A DNA stretch of 64,000 nucleotides from CAXXOK01 sp963666755 (GCA_963666755.2 CAXXGW010000009.1:310001-374000); one strand, 5' to 3'. Positions 32,170 to 40,558 are shown, counted from the stretch's first letter. Numbers and translations: made by a program. The notes: generated by a model not told the origin, from the sequence alone.

Positions 32170-32826
32170 ATGACGTATGAAGAAATCCTGCCTCGCCTGC
32201 ATTTTGACGCACAGGGGCTGATCCCGGCCATCGTGCAGGATTACGCAACCCAGCAGGTGCTGACGCTGGCGTACATGAACGCCGAAAGCCTGCGCATCAG
32301 CCTTGCGGAGGGCAACACCTGCTTTTACAGCCGCAGCCGCCGTTGCCTGTGGCGCAAGGGCGAAACCAGCGGCAACACCCAGCGGATCGTGGCGCTGCGG
32401 GCCGACTGCGACGGCGATGCGCTGGTGGTGGAGGTGCGCAAGGCGGGCCCTGCCTGCCATACGGGCGCGGAAAGCTGCTTTTTTAACGAGCTGTACACCG
32501 ACGAAGAACGGAAGCCCTTTTCGCTGGCACAGCTGAAAGCGCTGCTGCATGACCGGCGCATCAACCCGGCGGAGGGCAGCTACACCACCTACCTGTTTGC
32601 CAAGGGGCGCGACAAAATCCTCAAAAAAGTAGGCGAGGAGTGCACCGAGGTGATCGTCGCGGGCGCGAAGAACGATCGGGATGAAACCATCTACGAGCTG
32701 GCCGACCTTGCCTACCACGCGCTGGTGCTGATGGAGGAAATGGACATCCCTCTGGACGCGGTGGTGGACGAGCTGGCCCGCCGCCATGTGGTGGATCATA
32801 AAGTCAAGCAGGAGCGGATGAAATGA
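32170..32826 (+). CDS. hisIE: Bifunctional PR-AMP cyclohydrolase/PR-ATP pyrophosphatase
   Basis: 218 residues. Residues 1 to about 112 are HisI (AIVQDYATQQVLTLAYMN, SRSRRCLWRKGETSGNTQ, the metal DCDGDALV and GPACHTGAESCFF). Residues about 120-218 are HisE (GSYTTYLFAKGRDKILKKVG, EECTEVIVA, ELADLAYHAL). Catalyses steps 2 and 3. ATG after GAGGAGAG. Confidence 0.97.
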   Translation: MTYEEILPRLHFDAQGLIPAIVQDYATQQVLTLAYMNAESLRISLAEGNTCFYSRSRRCLWRKGETSGNTQRIVALRADCDGDALVVEVRKAGPACHTGAESCFFNELYTDEERKPFSLAQLKALLHDRRINPAEGSYTTYLFAKGRDKILKKVGEECTEVIVAGAKNDRDETIYELADLAYHALVLMEEMDIPLDAVVDELARRHVVDHKVKQERMK

Positions 32827-33671
32827 AAACCCTTTCCAATGCGCATACCCACACCACCCATTGCGACGGCAAAAGCATGGCGGCCGAGCAGGTCGCGGCC
32901 GCGCAGGCGCTGGGGTTTGTCAGCCTCGGGTTTTCCGGTCACGCGATGCAGGGGTTCGACTGGCTGTACTGCATGAGCGTCGAGGGGCAGCGCGCCTACC
33001 GGGAAGAGCTGCTGGCCCTGCGGGAAAGCCTGCGGCAGAGCGGCTCCGCCCTGCGCCTGTGGATCGGTGTGGAGCAGGATTCGCTGGTGCCCGAGGCGGA
33101 AAAGGCGGCCAACCGGGAGCTGTTTGAGTACCGGATCGGCTCCACCCACTACTTTCCGGAGCCGCTGGACGGCGCATGGGTAGCGGTGGATGGGTCGGCG
33201 GAACTGCTGACGCGCTTCATTACCGAACGGTTTGACGGCGACGCCACCGCGATGGCGCAGGCATATTTTGCGCTGCACGGGCAGGCGGTGGAACACGACC
33301 GGCCGGAGATTGTGGGGCATTTTGACCTGGTGCGCAAGTATGCGGCCGAGATCGGGCTGGATGTGCACAGCCGCGCCTACCGCGACGCGGCGCTGACGGC
33401 GCTTGCGCAGGCGCGCAAAGGTTGCGGGGTGCTGGAGGTGAACACCGGCAACATCGCCCGCGGGTACGATACGCACCCCTATCCGGCGGATTTTATCCTG
33501 GACGCGTGGCGCGATCTGGACGGAGAGCTGACCCTTACTTCGGATTGCCATAACGCGCGGGATTTGGACTGCGCTTTTGCGCCAACGCTGGAGCACCTGC
33601 GCGCGCTGGGCTGGACACGCCTGCTGCGGCTGGGCACGGGCGAGGCGCTGTGGGAGGAAGTCCAGCTTTGA
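32823..33671 (+). CDS. hisK: Histidinol-phosphatase, PHP family
   Basis: 282 residues. PHP metal-binding motifs: NAHTHTTHCDGKS at the N-terminus, GFSGHA, GSTHYFPEPLDG, EIVGHFDL, LEVNTG and LTSDCHNA. Dephosphorylates histidinol phosphate, completing the pathway in this operon. Overlaps hisIE by 4 bp. Last his gene; hairpins of a tandem repeat follow. Confidence 0.95.
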   Translation: MKTLSNAHTHTTHCDGKSMAAEQVAAAQALGFVSLGFSGHAMQGFDWLYCMSVEGQRAYREELLALRESLRQSGSALRLWIGVEQDSLVPEAEKAANRELFEYRIGSTHYFPEPLDGAWVAVDGSAELLTRFITERFDGDATAMAQAYFALHGQAVEHDRPEIVGHFDLVRKYAAEIGLDVHSRAYRDAALTALAQARKGCGVLEVNTGNIARGYDTHPYPADFILDAWRDLDGELTLTSDCHNARDLDCAFAPTLEHLRALGWTRLLRLGTGEALWEEVQL

Positions 33672-33726
33672 CAGGCTTTACGATCCCCGTGAAAACAGAG
33701 TGAGTGTAAAAAACCGAATGCTAAAG

Positions 33727-34009
33727 ACCGCCCGCCTCTGTCGCAAAAGACAGGGGGCGAGCGGTCAGCAGATCAAAAAGATGGGTCAAGGGATGCAATC
33801 CCTTGTCGGGTTCCAAGGGTGAAACCCTTGGTGGGGTTTGGGGCAAAGCTCTGAATCCAGTGGTTACAACCGCCCGCCTTCGTCGAAAAAGATAGAAGAC
33901 GGGAGGCTAGCATAGCAGAAGATGGGTCAAGGGATGAAATCCCTTGTCAGGTTCCAAGGGTGAAACCCTTGGTGGGGTTTGGGGCGAAGCCCTGAATCCA
34001 GTGGTTGCA
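33727..34009. repeat. Two tandem 141-142 bp units carrying a triple-hairpin repeat (copies A and B)
   Basis: Units 33727-33868 and 33869-34009 start with ACCGCCCGCC and each contains the chain CAAGGGAT-n3-ATCCCTTG, CCAAGGGTGAAACCCTTGG, GGGGTTTGGGGC then TGAATCCAGTGGTT. Copy A core 33780-33868, copy B core 33921-34009. Related copies C (52053-52166) and D (53753-53910, inverted) lie elsewhere in the window. The first 40 bp of unit 1 also fold into a hairpin that may end the his transcript. No reading frame. Confidence 0.85.
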
Positions 34010-34053
34010 ACCGCCCGCACCCGCCCAAATCAGGGCAGGCGCGGGCGGTTTTT
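34010..34053 (+). terminator. Terminator ending the repeat block (his operon)
   Basis: Its 5' arm is the start of a third repeat unit (ACCGCCCGC) and pairs with GCGGGCGGT; inner GCCC/GGGC; then TTTTTGTG. The rest of the gap to 34207 holds a GC-rich hairpin at 34138-34168 without a T tract. Confidence 0.8.
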
Positions 34054-34206
34054 GTGTTGCAATGCAGTTGAAGGAAGGCATTCGTAACCCATTCTGCGGA
34101 AAACCGCAGGAGAGGCGGGCTGCGACGCTCTACCCGCGGGGGAATCGGCGGACCGGCGCCGATCCCCCTAGCGGGGCCGCGTTTCGGCAGGCCGGACAGT
34201 GCCAGC

Positions 34207-34887
34207 CTACTTCGCGGGGGGATATTCGTTGCACAGCAGGCGGTAGGGCGGCTCGTCCTCCTCAATGGTGGGGAAACGCCCCAGCGGCTCAAGAAAACGG
34301 TTGTCGGTATTATCGTCGTTGCACATCGATACTTCACCAATCAGCACCGAGCCGCCGCCCTGCGGGATGGTAAACTCGTGGTAATTATAGGGGTAGAGGC
34401 TCAGGCTGTCGCCGGGCTTGAGCACCACGGGGCTGCCCGCGGGCACGGAGTAGCGGCGGCCGTCCTGGAAGATAACCACGTCCGTATCGGCAAGCCGCTC
34501 ATCCGGGGTGGCGTTGTAGAGCTTAAAGACGATATCGTTGCCGCCGCGGTTGATGATATCCTCCATCTTGTGCCAATGGAAGTGCATCGGGGATACCTGC
34601 CCCTCGTCGCACATAATGATCTTCTCGGCATAGGTTTTGGTGTACCTGGGGTCGTGCACGTTGCCGTTGCGAAGCGTAATCAGCGCCAGGCCAAGGTGCG
34701 CGTAATCGCCCATGCCGTAGTCGGTCACATCCCAGCCGAGCATGTTGTCCCGGATTTCGTCATACTCATGGCCTTTGGTCTGCCACTCCTCAGGGGTGAA
34801 CCGAAGGTAAGGGGGGATGGCGAAGCGGTATTCGTCCAGCATCCGTTCAAACCGTTTGATGACCGCGTTGATCTGGGACCTTTTCAT
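34207..34887 (-). CDS. D-lyxose isomerase (cupin)
   Basis: 226 residues. Matches the D-lyxose ketol-isomerase family: MDYGMGDYAHLG-like block (TDYGMGDYAHLGLALITLRNG), YAEKIIMCDEGQVSPMHFHW with the metal His pair, KMEDIINRGGND, and the C-terminal YNYHEFTIPQGGG. The family interconverts D-lyxose/D-xylulose and D-mannose/D-fructose. Start MKRSQINA after GGAAAGGAA; an upstream ATG lacks a site. Last gene of the minus-strand sugar arm. The real substrate in this pathway is unknown. Confidence 0.88.
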   Translation of the reverse strand: MKRSQINAVIKRFERMLDEYRFAIPPYLRFTPEEWQTKGHEYDEIRDNMLGWDVTDYGMGDYAHLGLALITLRNGNVHDPRYTKTYAEKIIMCDEGQVSPMHFHWHKMEDIINRGGNDIVFKLYNATPDERLADTDVVIFQDGRRYSVPAGSPVVLKPGDSLSLYPYNYHEFTIPQGGGSVLIGEVSMCNDDNTDNRFLEPLGRFPTIEEDEPPYRLLCNEYPPAK

Positions 34888-34903
34888 GGTGAGATTCCTT
34901 TCC

Positions 34904-35485
34904 TTATTCAAGATTTGCGTGGTATTGCCAGAGCGATTTCATGTCCAGCTGCTTTTCCTCCATCATCATCCGGGCGATGATATCGCCCAGCAGCAGCAGG
35001 CTTTGCTCAAACAGTGAGGTCATGGGCTGCCGGGAATCAATTTCATCGGGCAGGTACTGCTTGGTGCGCACGGGGATGCGCACCATCAGCGTTACAAGCC
35101 CGGCCAGCTCGCCGTTGGGGTTGGAGCCGATGTGCACCACCTTCGCGCCGCGGCTGTGGGCCAGCTTGGCGATGCCCACCGGGAACATTGTCGCGCCGCT
35201 GCCGGAGCCGACAATCAGCACATCCTGATCGGTAATGGCGGGCTCGGTAATTTCCCCCACGATATGCGCGCGCACGCCCAGGTGCGCCCAGCGTTTGGCG
35301 ATGGCCTCCAGCGACAGGAGCACACGCCCCACGCCCACAAAAAACACCTGCTGCGCGCCGGCCACAAGGTCCATCAGCGCGCGCACGGAAGCCGGATCTA
35401 CGGCGGATAGCGCCGCATCCAGCTCTTGCAGCACCAGCGCGCGGTTTTCGGCATAGGTTTGGGCAAACGGTTCCATTTCGGTCAA
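34904..35485 (-). CDS. SIS-domain isomerase, 6-phospho-3-hexuloisomerase-like
   Basis: 193 residues, one SIS domain (about 30-180) with VFFVGVGRVLLSLEAIAKR, LIVGSGSGATMFPVGIAKLA and the C-terminal SRQPMTSLFEQSLLLLGDII, a signature of PHI (HxlB) enzymes. PHI converts 3-hexulose-6-phosphate to fructose-6-phosphate. No hexulose-6-phosphate synthase is present, but an Rpe-like epimerase overlaps it by 4 bp, so the substrate is probably another ketose phosphate. Confidence 0.82.
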   Translation of the reverse strand: MTEMEPFAQTYAENRALVLQELDAALSAVDPASVRALMDLVAGAQQVFFVGVGRVLLSLEAIAKRWAHLGVRAHIVGEITEPAITDQDVLIVGSGSGATMFPVGIAKLAHSRGAKVVHIGSNPNGELAGLVTLMVRIPVRTKQYLPDEIDSRQPMTSLFEQSLLLLGDIIARMMMEEKQLDMKSLWQYHANLE

Positions 35486-36180
35486 GCCTCCTTTTCCAGT
35501 AGCCGCAGCATGGCCTTGACGCTCTGCTGCAAATCGTCGCGGCGCAGGCAGGTGCTGCCCGCCACGAACACGTCCACATCGCCGTGGCCGTAGGCGCGCA
35601 GGTTATCCGCGGAGATACGGCCGTCGATTTCGATCTGGGTGGGCAGGCCGCGCGACGCGATCATCGCGCGCAGGTCGCGGATTTTCCGCGCAGCGTAAGG
35701 AACCTGTGCCTCGCTGCCGCTGGATGCAAAGCCGGGGTTGATGAGCATCAGCTCCGCCACATCGCACTTTTCCAGCAGGTAGTCCAGCGCCGTGAGCGGC
35801 GTGCCCGGCTTGAGCGCCAGTCCCGCGCGCACGCCCGCGCGGCGGATTTCGTTCAGCCAGTAATCCGGGTGCGGCTCCGTTTCCAGATGGAACACAAGCT
35901 GCTGCACGCCGATGTCCAACAGCTCCCGCAGGAAAAATTCGTTGTGCACGGCCATCACGTGGCAGTCAAAGGCAAGGCTGGTGCGCTTGCGCAGCTGCCG
36001 GATGGTATCCAACCCCAGCGGCATGCTGGGGCTGAAGTAACCGTCCAGCAAATCCACATGCAGGACGCTTACGCCCGCCTGCTCCAGCTGCTGCACCGAG
36101 GCGGCCAGATCGCACAGATCGCACACGGAGATCAGCGACGGGGCCAACACGGGGCCGTGGTGAAACACATCGGGGGTCAT
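35482..36180 (-). CDS. Ribulose-phosphate 3-epimerase family protein
   Basis: 232 residues, TIM barrel of the Rpe/AlsE family: LAPSLISVCDLCDLAAS, LHVDLLDGYFSPSM with the catalytic Asp, DCHVMAVHNE, VFHLETEPHP, LMLINPGFASSG, IEIDGRIS with the second Asp, FVAGSTCL. It departs from housekeeping Rpe in length and sequence, so a dedicated ketose-phosphate 3-epimerase for this pathway is likely. Overlaps its neighbours by 4 bp on both sides. Confidence 0.85.
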   Translation of the reverse strand: MTPDVFHHGPVLAPSLISVCDLCDLAASVQQLEQAGVSVLHVDLLDGYFSPSMPLGLDTIRQLRKRTSLAFDCHVMAVHNEFFLRELLDIGVQQLVFHLETEPHPDYWLNEIRRAGVRAGLALKPGTPLTALDYLLEKCDVAELMLINPGFASSGSEAQVPYAARKIRDLRAMIASRGLPTQIEIDGRISADNLRAYGHGDVDVFVAGSTCLRRDDLQQSVKAMLRLLEKEA

Positions 36181-37121
36181 AGCAACACTTCCTTTTCCAG
36201 ACGGTCAACCTCCTGCGCTGTGGGCAGGGATTCGATCGCGCCTTTTTTCCGTATGCAAAGCGAGCCGGCAATGGCGCCCCGTCGCAGCGCACGGTGCACC
36301 AGCGCAGGGGTGAGCGCCTGTGTATTTTCAACCCCTGCCGCCAGCAGCGTAGCCAGAAATGCGCCCCAGTAGGCGTCGCCTGCGCCGGTCGCGTCCACAC
36401 AGACGGCGGGCACGGCGGGCACCGGGATGGTTTCGCCGCCAAAGTAGCAGACCGACCCCGCCTCGCCCAGCGTGAGCGCAGCCATGGTGATGCCGTTGCG
36501 TCGGAGCACTCCGGGCAATGCCTCCCGCCCGCCAACGAAGCACAGCTCCTCTTCGGAGAGCTTGAGCAAATCCACATAGGGCAGGAGTGCCTGCACCGCC
36601 TCGATCGCGCGGTCGCGCTGATCCTCCCACAGCAGGTTGCGGTAATTGATGTCGAAGCTGACCAGCTTATGGAGCTCCCGCGCGCGCCGAATGGCGTAAA
36701 CGGTCGCATCCGCCGCACTGCCCTTGGAAAGCGAGCAGGAACCTGCATGGACGATGGCAGTATCGGTAAAGAACGAGTCCTGAATATCCTCACGCGTAAG
36801 CAGCATATCCGCGCCGGGTTTGCGCGCAAAGGTAAAGCTGCGCTCGCCTGTGTCCGTCAGACTTACGAAGGCCATGGTGGTCACAGCCTCGTCGGTCAGG
36901 GTGGGCACCAGCGGTTCCACGCCGGAATCGCGCAGGGTTTTAAGCAGAAAACGCCCAAAATCGTCATTACCGAGCATCCCCGCGAACGCGGAGGGCTGCC
37001 CCTGCCGCCGCACGGCGATGGCGACATTGGCTGGCGCGCCGCCCGCCTTGCGGATATACACGCCTGGCGCGTCGCCGGGCAGGAAGTCGATCACCATCTC
37101 CCCAACGCTCATGAGCCGCAT
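36177..37121 (-). CDS. PfkB-family carbohydrate kinase (fructokinase-like)
   Basis: 314 residues. Ribokinase/PfkB fold: N-terminal SVGEMVIDFLPG and GGAPANVAIAVRRQG, C-terminal anion-hole motif VDATGAGDAYWGAFLA with the catalytic Asp. Closest in style to fructokinases (GGAPANVA, FDINYR). It phosphorylates a sugar with ATP; which one is not evident. Lies 3 bp after the DUF4432 gene and overlaps the epimerase by 4 bp. Confidence 0.9.
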   Translation of the reverse strand: MRLMSVGEMVIDFLPGDAPGVYIRKAGGAPANVAIAVRRQGQPSAFAGMLGNDDFGRFLLKTLRDSGVEPLVPTLTDEAVTTMAFVSLTDTGERSFTFARKPGADMLLTREDIQDSFFTDTAIVHAGSCSLSKGSAADATVYAIRRARELHKLVSFDINYRNLLWEDQRDRAIEAVQALLPYVDLLKLSEEELCFVGGREALPGVLRRNGITMAALTLGEAGSVCYFGGETIPVPAVPAVCVDATGAGDAYWGAFLATLLAAGVENTQALTPALVHRALRRGAIAGSLCIRKKGAIESLPTAQEVDRLEKEVLL

Positions 37122-37124
37122 CGG

Positions 37125-38189
37125 TCACGCCCCCTGCCGTCTGGGCAGCTGCGCGAAGGCATCGTCCGCCAGCACGCTCAGGGTAAGATCGGTATGAATC
37201 TGCTCGCCGGGGGCCAGCGTGCGCAGCTCGCCGCTGTCGCGTTGCGCCTGCAACCCCTCGGGGTAGCAGTTGGAGGGCTCCAGCCCCATCACGTAATCGC
37301 CGCTGGCCTTGCATTTCCACTGGATCAGGTTGGGCAGCTCCCGGTTATCAAACGAAACGCGCAGCGCCAGCTTCAGGTCGGGGTTCACCAGCGTGGCCTG
37401 ACAGCGGTTCCCGTCGGCTGTCAGCCGGTGGTAGAACACCTGCTCGGCATAATGGTCCACCGGCGCGCCGAACACCCGGCAATCCTCCTGCGTAAGCCCT
37501 TCGCGGGCCACCTCGTCGCGGCAGCGGGTGCTTTTCGCGTCAAAAAGGGCATAGGCGTTGCGATCGAGCAACGGGTAGCCGACGTTGCAATGGTACATGA
37601 GCATCAGCGGCGCGGGATGCACGTTTTCGTTTTCAATGACGTCGTGAATATGGATGCTCGCCTCGCCCAGACGCGTGGTCACGGTGCGGCGCAGCACGAT
37701 GTTTTCCCCAAACAGGGAGGCTTCTCGCATTTCGCCGGTCACGGTCAGGTCGTACTCGTCGCCGTCCCAGGCGGCGGAGGCGCCGTGCATCCGGGCGGGA
37801 GAGGTGCGGCTGTAGCCGTGCTGGGGCAGGGTGCGGCCGTTTTCCAGCGTTTGCAGCGGGCCGACGTTATTAAACCCGCAGGTGAAGAACATGCCGCCGG
37901 TAATGCTGCGGGGCGCATTGGGGCCGTCGCTGTACCACAGGGGCGCCATTTCGCCGCCGCGCGCCAGAAAGAACAGCGGCACGCCCCGGTAGTAGAGGCT
38001 ACCCAAATCCAGACACTTATCGATGTTCAGGCTGAAGCGCAGGTCACCGTTGACTACATCGTACAGGCCCATGCCTTTGGCGCGTCCGGCGCCGTGTTCC
38101 ATCAGCCGGATGCCCGCCAGCGTTTCGACGCTGCCTACGCGCCGCAGAAGGTCCTGTTTTGTCAGTTGCTGTCCGTAAAGTGTCGCCAT
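37125..38189 (-). CDS. DUF4432 aldose-epimerase-like protein
   Basis: 354 residues, beta-sandwich galactose-mutarotase fold of the DUF4432 family: GMGLYDVVNGDLRFSLNIDKC, LDLGSLYYRGVPL, GGMFFTCGFNNVGP, LPQHGYSRTSPAR, LMYHCNVGYPLLD, LEPSNCYPEG. Members sit in sugar operons and probably act on the anomeric form or as isomerases; a defined reaction is not known to me for this type. AAAGGTGGG precedes the ATG. The 107-bp gap upstream is AT-rich with a weak possible -10, so this gene may be transcribed both by read-through and on its own. Confidence 0.82.
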   Translation of the reverse strand: MATLYGQQLTKQDLLRRVGSVETLAGIRLMEHGAGRAKGMGLYDVVNGDLRFSLNIDKCLDLGSLYYRGVPLFFLARGGEMAPLWYSDGPNAPRSITGGMFFTCGFNNVGPLQTLENGRTLPQHGYSRTSPARMHGASAAWDGDEYDLTVTGEMREASLFGENIVLRRTVTTRLGEASIHIHDVIENENVHPAPLMLMYHCNVGYPLLDRNAYALFDAKSTRCRDEVAREGLTQEDCRVFGAPVDHYAEQVFYHRLTADGNRCQATLVNPDLKLALRVSFDNRELPNLIQWKCKASGDYVMGLEPSNCYPEGLQAQRDSGELRTLAPGEQIHTDLTLSVLADDAFAQLPRRQGA

Positions 38190-38296
38190 GCTGAACCCAC
38201 CTTTTAATTCGATGCGTTTATTTTTTTGGAATCAACCATTAAAACGAGCACATATGAACTATAACGATCGGAAAACTTGCATAAAACGAAGAATGT

Positions 38297-39268
38297 CTAC
38301 TTTTGATAGCGAAGCTCCAACGGGGTCAGTTGGGGTACGGGGTGTTCCGCCATGAAGGCTTCCAGCTCCGCCTGGGTGGTGTTGCCCTCCATGGGGCCGC
38401 GTTTCTCCACCGCCTTGGCGCCCGCGGCGCTTGCGCGCACCAGCGCGGTTTCCAACGGCAACCCTTGGCATACAGCGGCCAGGAAGGTGGCGTCAAAGCA
38501 ATCGCCCGCGCCGGTGGGATCCACCTCCCGGGCGGGGTACACCGGCGCGCGCAGCGCCTGCGTGCGCGTGTACAGCGACGTGCCGCGGGAGCCGTCCTTG
38601 ACCACCACAACGCGATCTTTTTGGGCAAGCAGCGCCGCCACGGGATCGGTGCTGTCGGGCAGCAGCAGGCCCAGCTCGCTTTTGCCGGTCAGCAGCACGT
38701 CACAGGCGGCCAGAATTTCCTGATAATAGGAAGCGACCGCGCCGTGCAGCAGCTCCGGCCGCACATTGGGGTCAAAGGCGATGGAAACTCCCTTTTCCCG
38801 GGCGGTACGCACAGCTTGCATGATGGCTTCGCCCAGCGACGGGCTGCCCGTGATGGAGCACCCCATGATGTGCAGAAACCGCGTATCCGCAATGAGTGCC
38901 GGGTCGACATCGGCGGCGGACAGCTCGCCGCAGGCCGCTTTGGCGAAATGGAAAATAAACTGCCGGGAGCCGTCTTCATAATAGGTGACAAACGCAACGC
39001 CGGTGCTGTTGTCCGCTGTGCGGATCACGGGGGTCACGTCCACGCCGTCCTGCGAAAGGCGTTCCAGGTTGAGCCGCGCAAAATCGTCCTGGCCCACCTT
39101 GGCCACGATGGCGCAGCGCGCGCCCATGCGAGCCGCCTGATCAATGAAGATGGCGGGCGCGCCGCTGGGGTAGGGGCCAAGCAGAATGCCCGGGCGGTAG
39201 AAGACCTGGCCCGTTTTCTCCGTGAGGATTTCGACCAGGATTTCTCCGATGGTCAGGATGTCCAACAT
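38297..39268 (-). CDS. PfkB-family carbohydrate kinase (tagatose/2-keto-sugar kinase-like)
   Basis: 323 residues. Starts MLDILTIGEILVEILTEKTGQ (start chosen for GGAGAG at 8 nt), a pattern seen in tagatose kinase-like enzymes; catalytic VDPTGAGDCFDATFLA; FDPNVRPEL; FHFAKAACGEL. It is only distantly related to the other PfkB kinase of the locus (36177-37121), so the two probably act on different sugars. First gene of the minus-strand arm. Confidence 0.9.
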   Translation of the reverse strand: MLDILTIGEILVEILTEKTGQVFYRPGILLGPYPSGAPAIFIDQAARMGARCAIVAKVGQDDFARLNLERLSQDGVDVTPVIRTADNSTGVAFVTYYEDGSRQFIFHFAKAACGELSAADVDPALIADTRFLHIMGCSITGSPSLGEAIMQAVRTAREKGVSIAFDPNVRPELLHGAVASYYQEILAACDVLLTGKSELGLLLPDSTDPVAALLAQKDRVVVVKDGSRGTSLYTRTQALRAPVYPAREVDPTGAGDCFDATFLAAVCQGLPLETALVRASAAGAKAVEKRGPMEGNTTQAELEAFMAEHPVPQLTPLELRYQK

Positions 39269-39366
39269 ACTGGCGTCTCTCCAATCCATATTCGTTTCAG
39301 AATGCTGCCTGAGAATTCAGCTCTTGCCACTTTTGCGAAAAATCCGAAAAGAAAAACACAAAAATG

Positions 39367-39395
39367 TTGACATGAGCTTTTCTATGTGATAGTAT
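39367..39395 (+). promoter_or_regulatory. Promoter of the sugar ABC transporter arm
   Basis: -35 TTGACA (39367-39372), 17-bp spacer, -10 TAGTAT (39390-39395). Overlaps the divergent promoter at 39391-39419. Confidence 0.7.
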
Positions 39396-39403
39396 AACAT
39401 CAC
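39386..39403. promoter_or_regulatory. Palindromic operator over both -10 elements
   Basis: GTGAT-n2-TATA-n2-ATCAC, an 18-bp dyad centred on the shared -10 region of the two overlapping promoters. The DeoR-type regulator encoded at 44226 is the obvious candidate ligand; this is inference. Confidence 0.6.
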
Positions 39404-39419
39404 AAACGAAAACAATCAA
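39391..39419 (-). promoter_or_regulatory. Promoter of the kinase/epimerase arm
   Basis: Minus strand: -35 TTGATT (39414-39419), 17-bp spacer, -10 TATACT (39391-39396). Its -10 is offset one base from the plus-strand -10, so both cannot be occupied together. Confidence 0.65.
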
Positions 39420-39437
39420 GCACAAATAAATCGCATT

Positions 39438-39452
39438 TCACAGAAAATGTGA
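39438..39452. promoter_or_regulatory. Second dyad TCACA-n5-TGTGA
   Basis: A 15-bp inverted repeat 19 bp outside the minus-strand -35. Could be a second operator or an activator site; it does not match the CcpA cre consensus. Confidence 0.4.
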
Positions 39453-39553
39453 TTCAAGTGATTGAATGTTATCGAAACAAGAACGGCCCCCCGGAACAAA
39501 ACGGTTGAAATTGAACAGCGCGGCGCGGAGGAATGCGCTAAACGGACAACGAA

Positions 39554-39589
39554 TTAAATTGTAGCCAAGCAATGAGCGCTACAATTTAA
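39554..39589 (+). other. Perfect 12-bp stem-loop ahead of the binding-protein gene
   Basis: TTAAATTGTAGC (39554-39565) pairs with GCTACAATTTAA (39578-39589), 12-nt loop, ending 12 bp before the ribosome site. Possible 5' mRNA stabiliser or protein/RNA binding site. Confidence 0.6.
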
Positions 39590-39616
39590 AATATCACTCT
39601 ATATGGAGGAATCCAC

Positions 39617-40558
39617 ATGAAGAAACTGGTATCCATCCTGCTCGTCATGATCATGGCGTTTGGCGTCGTGTCCGCCGCCATGGCCGAGGACCTGACCCTG
39701 GGCTTCATCCTGGGCTCCCGTGAGCACGCTTTCTACTGCACTATCGAGAACGGCATCAACGCCGCCGCCAAGGACCTGGGCTTCAAGGCCGTCGTTCTGG
39801 AGAGCGACCTGAAGGGCGACATCGCCTCTCAGCGCATCGAAGACCTCGTCGCCAGCAAGGTGAACGCCATTTCGTTGGCCTGCAACGAGCCCGCGGGCTG
39901 CACCAACGCCATCGTGAACGCCGATAAGGAAGGCGTGCCGATGTTCACCTTCGACTGCACCACCGAGCTGACCGACGTGATCAAGTGCTTCGTGGGCACC
40001 GACAACTTCCAGGGCGGCGTGGTCGGCGGCCAGGCCACCATCAAGACGCTGGAAGATATGGGCAAGACCGACGGTGCCACCATCGGCATCATCGGCTATC
40101 CGGAGCCCCAGTCCTGCATCGACCGTGAAAACGGCTGGCTCAGCGTTGTGAACGAGTACAAAGACAAGTATAAGCTCAACATCGTGAACATCGGCAACTA
40201 CAAGGGCGATGCCGACACCGCTCAGGCGCTGATGGACGGCGCGCTGGTTGAGTATCCCGACATGGCCGTGATCTTCACCGTGGGCGATCCCGCCTGCATC
40301 GGCGCCCTGGCCGCCATCAAGAATGCCGGCGCGACCACCAAGATGATCGGCTTCGACGCCAACCCCGAAGCGCATGAAGCGATTCTGGATCCCGAAAACG
40401 GCAAGATCTGGATCGCGGACGTCGCGCAGGATCCGTATCAGATCGGCTATCAGATTTCCCAGCAGATGTACAAGTACCTCACCACCGGCGCTGTGGATTC
40501 CGCGAAAATCCTCATCAGCCCGTACCTGGTGGATGCTTCCAACGCCAAGAAGCCCTGA
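39617..40558 (+). CDS. Sugar ABC transporter substrate-binding protein (RbsB-like)
   Basis: 313 residues, periplasmic-binding-protein-like fold I, Peripla_BP_4 type. Signal peptide MKKLVSILLVMIMAFGVVSA, cleavage near AMAED; there is no lipobox Cys, unusual for a Gram-positive binding protein and shared with the LivK-like protein at 57626. LGFILGSREHAFYCTIENGI begins the mature protein; FTFDCTTEL and IGFDANPEAHEAI line the sugar cleft. Genes for the ATPase and permease follow. Codon use is more biased than in neighbours (many CTG, AAG, ATC), suggesting high expression. Confidence 0.93.
   Translation: MKKLVSILLVMIMAFGVVSAAMAEDLTLGFILGSREHAFYCTIENGINAAAKDLGFKAVVLESDLKGDIASQRIEDLVASKVNAISLACNEPAGCTNAIVNADKEGVPMFTFDCTTELTDVIKCFVGTDNFQGGVVGGQATIKTLEDMGKTDGATIGIIGYPEPQSCIDRENGWLSVVNEYKDKYKLNIVNIGNYKGDADTAQALMDGALVEYPDMAVIFTVGDPACIGALAAIKNAGATTKMIGFDANPEAHEAILDPENGKIWIADVAQDPYQIGYQISQQMYKYLTTGAVDSAKILISPYLVDASNAKKP

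Noticed and set aside
33727..34053. CRISPR array
   Set aside because: Only two units of 141-142 bp with no short repeat/unique spacer alternation and no cas genes; the units are hairpin repeats.
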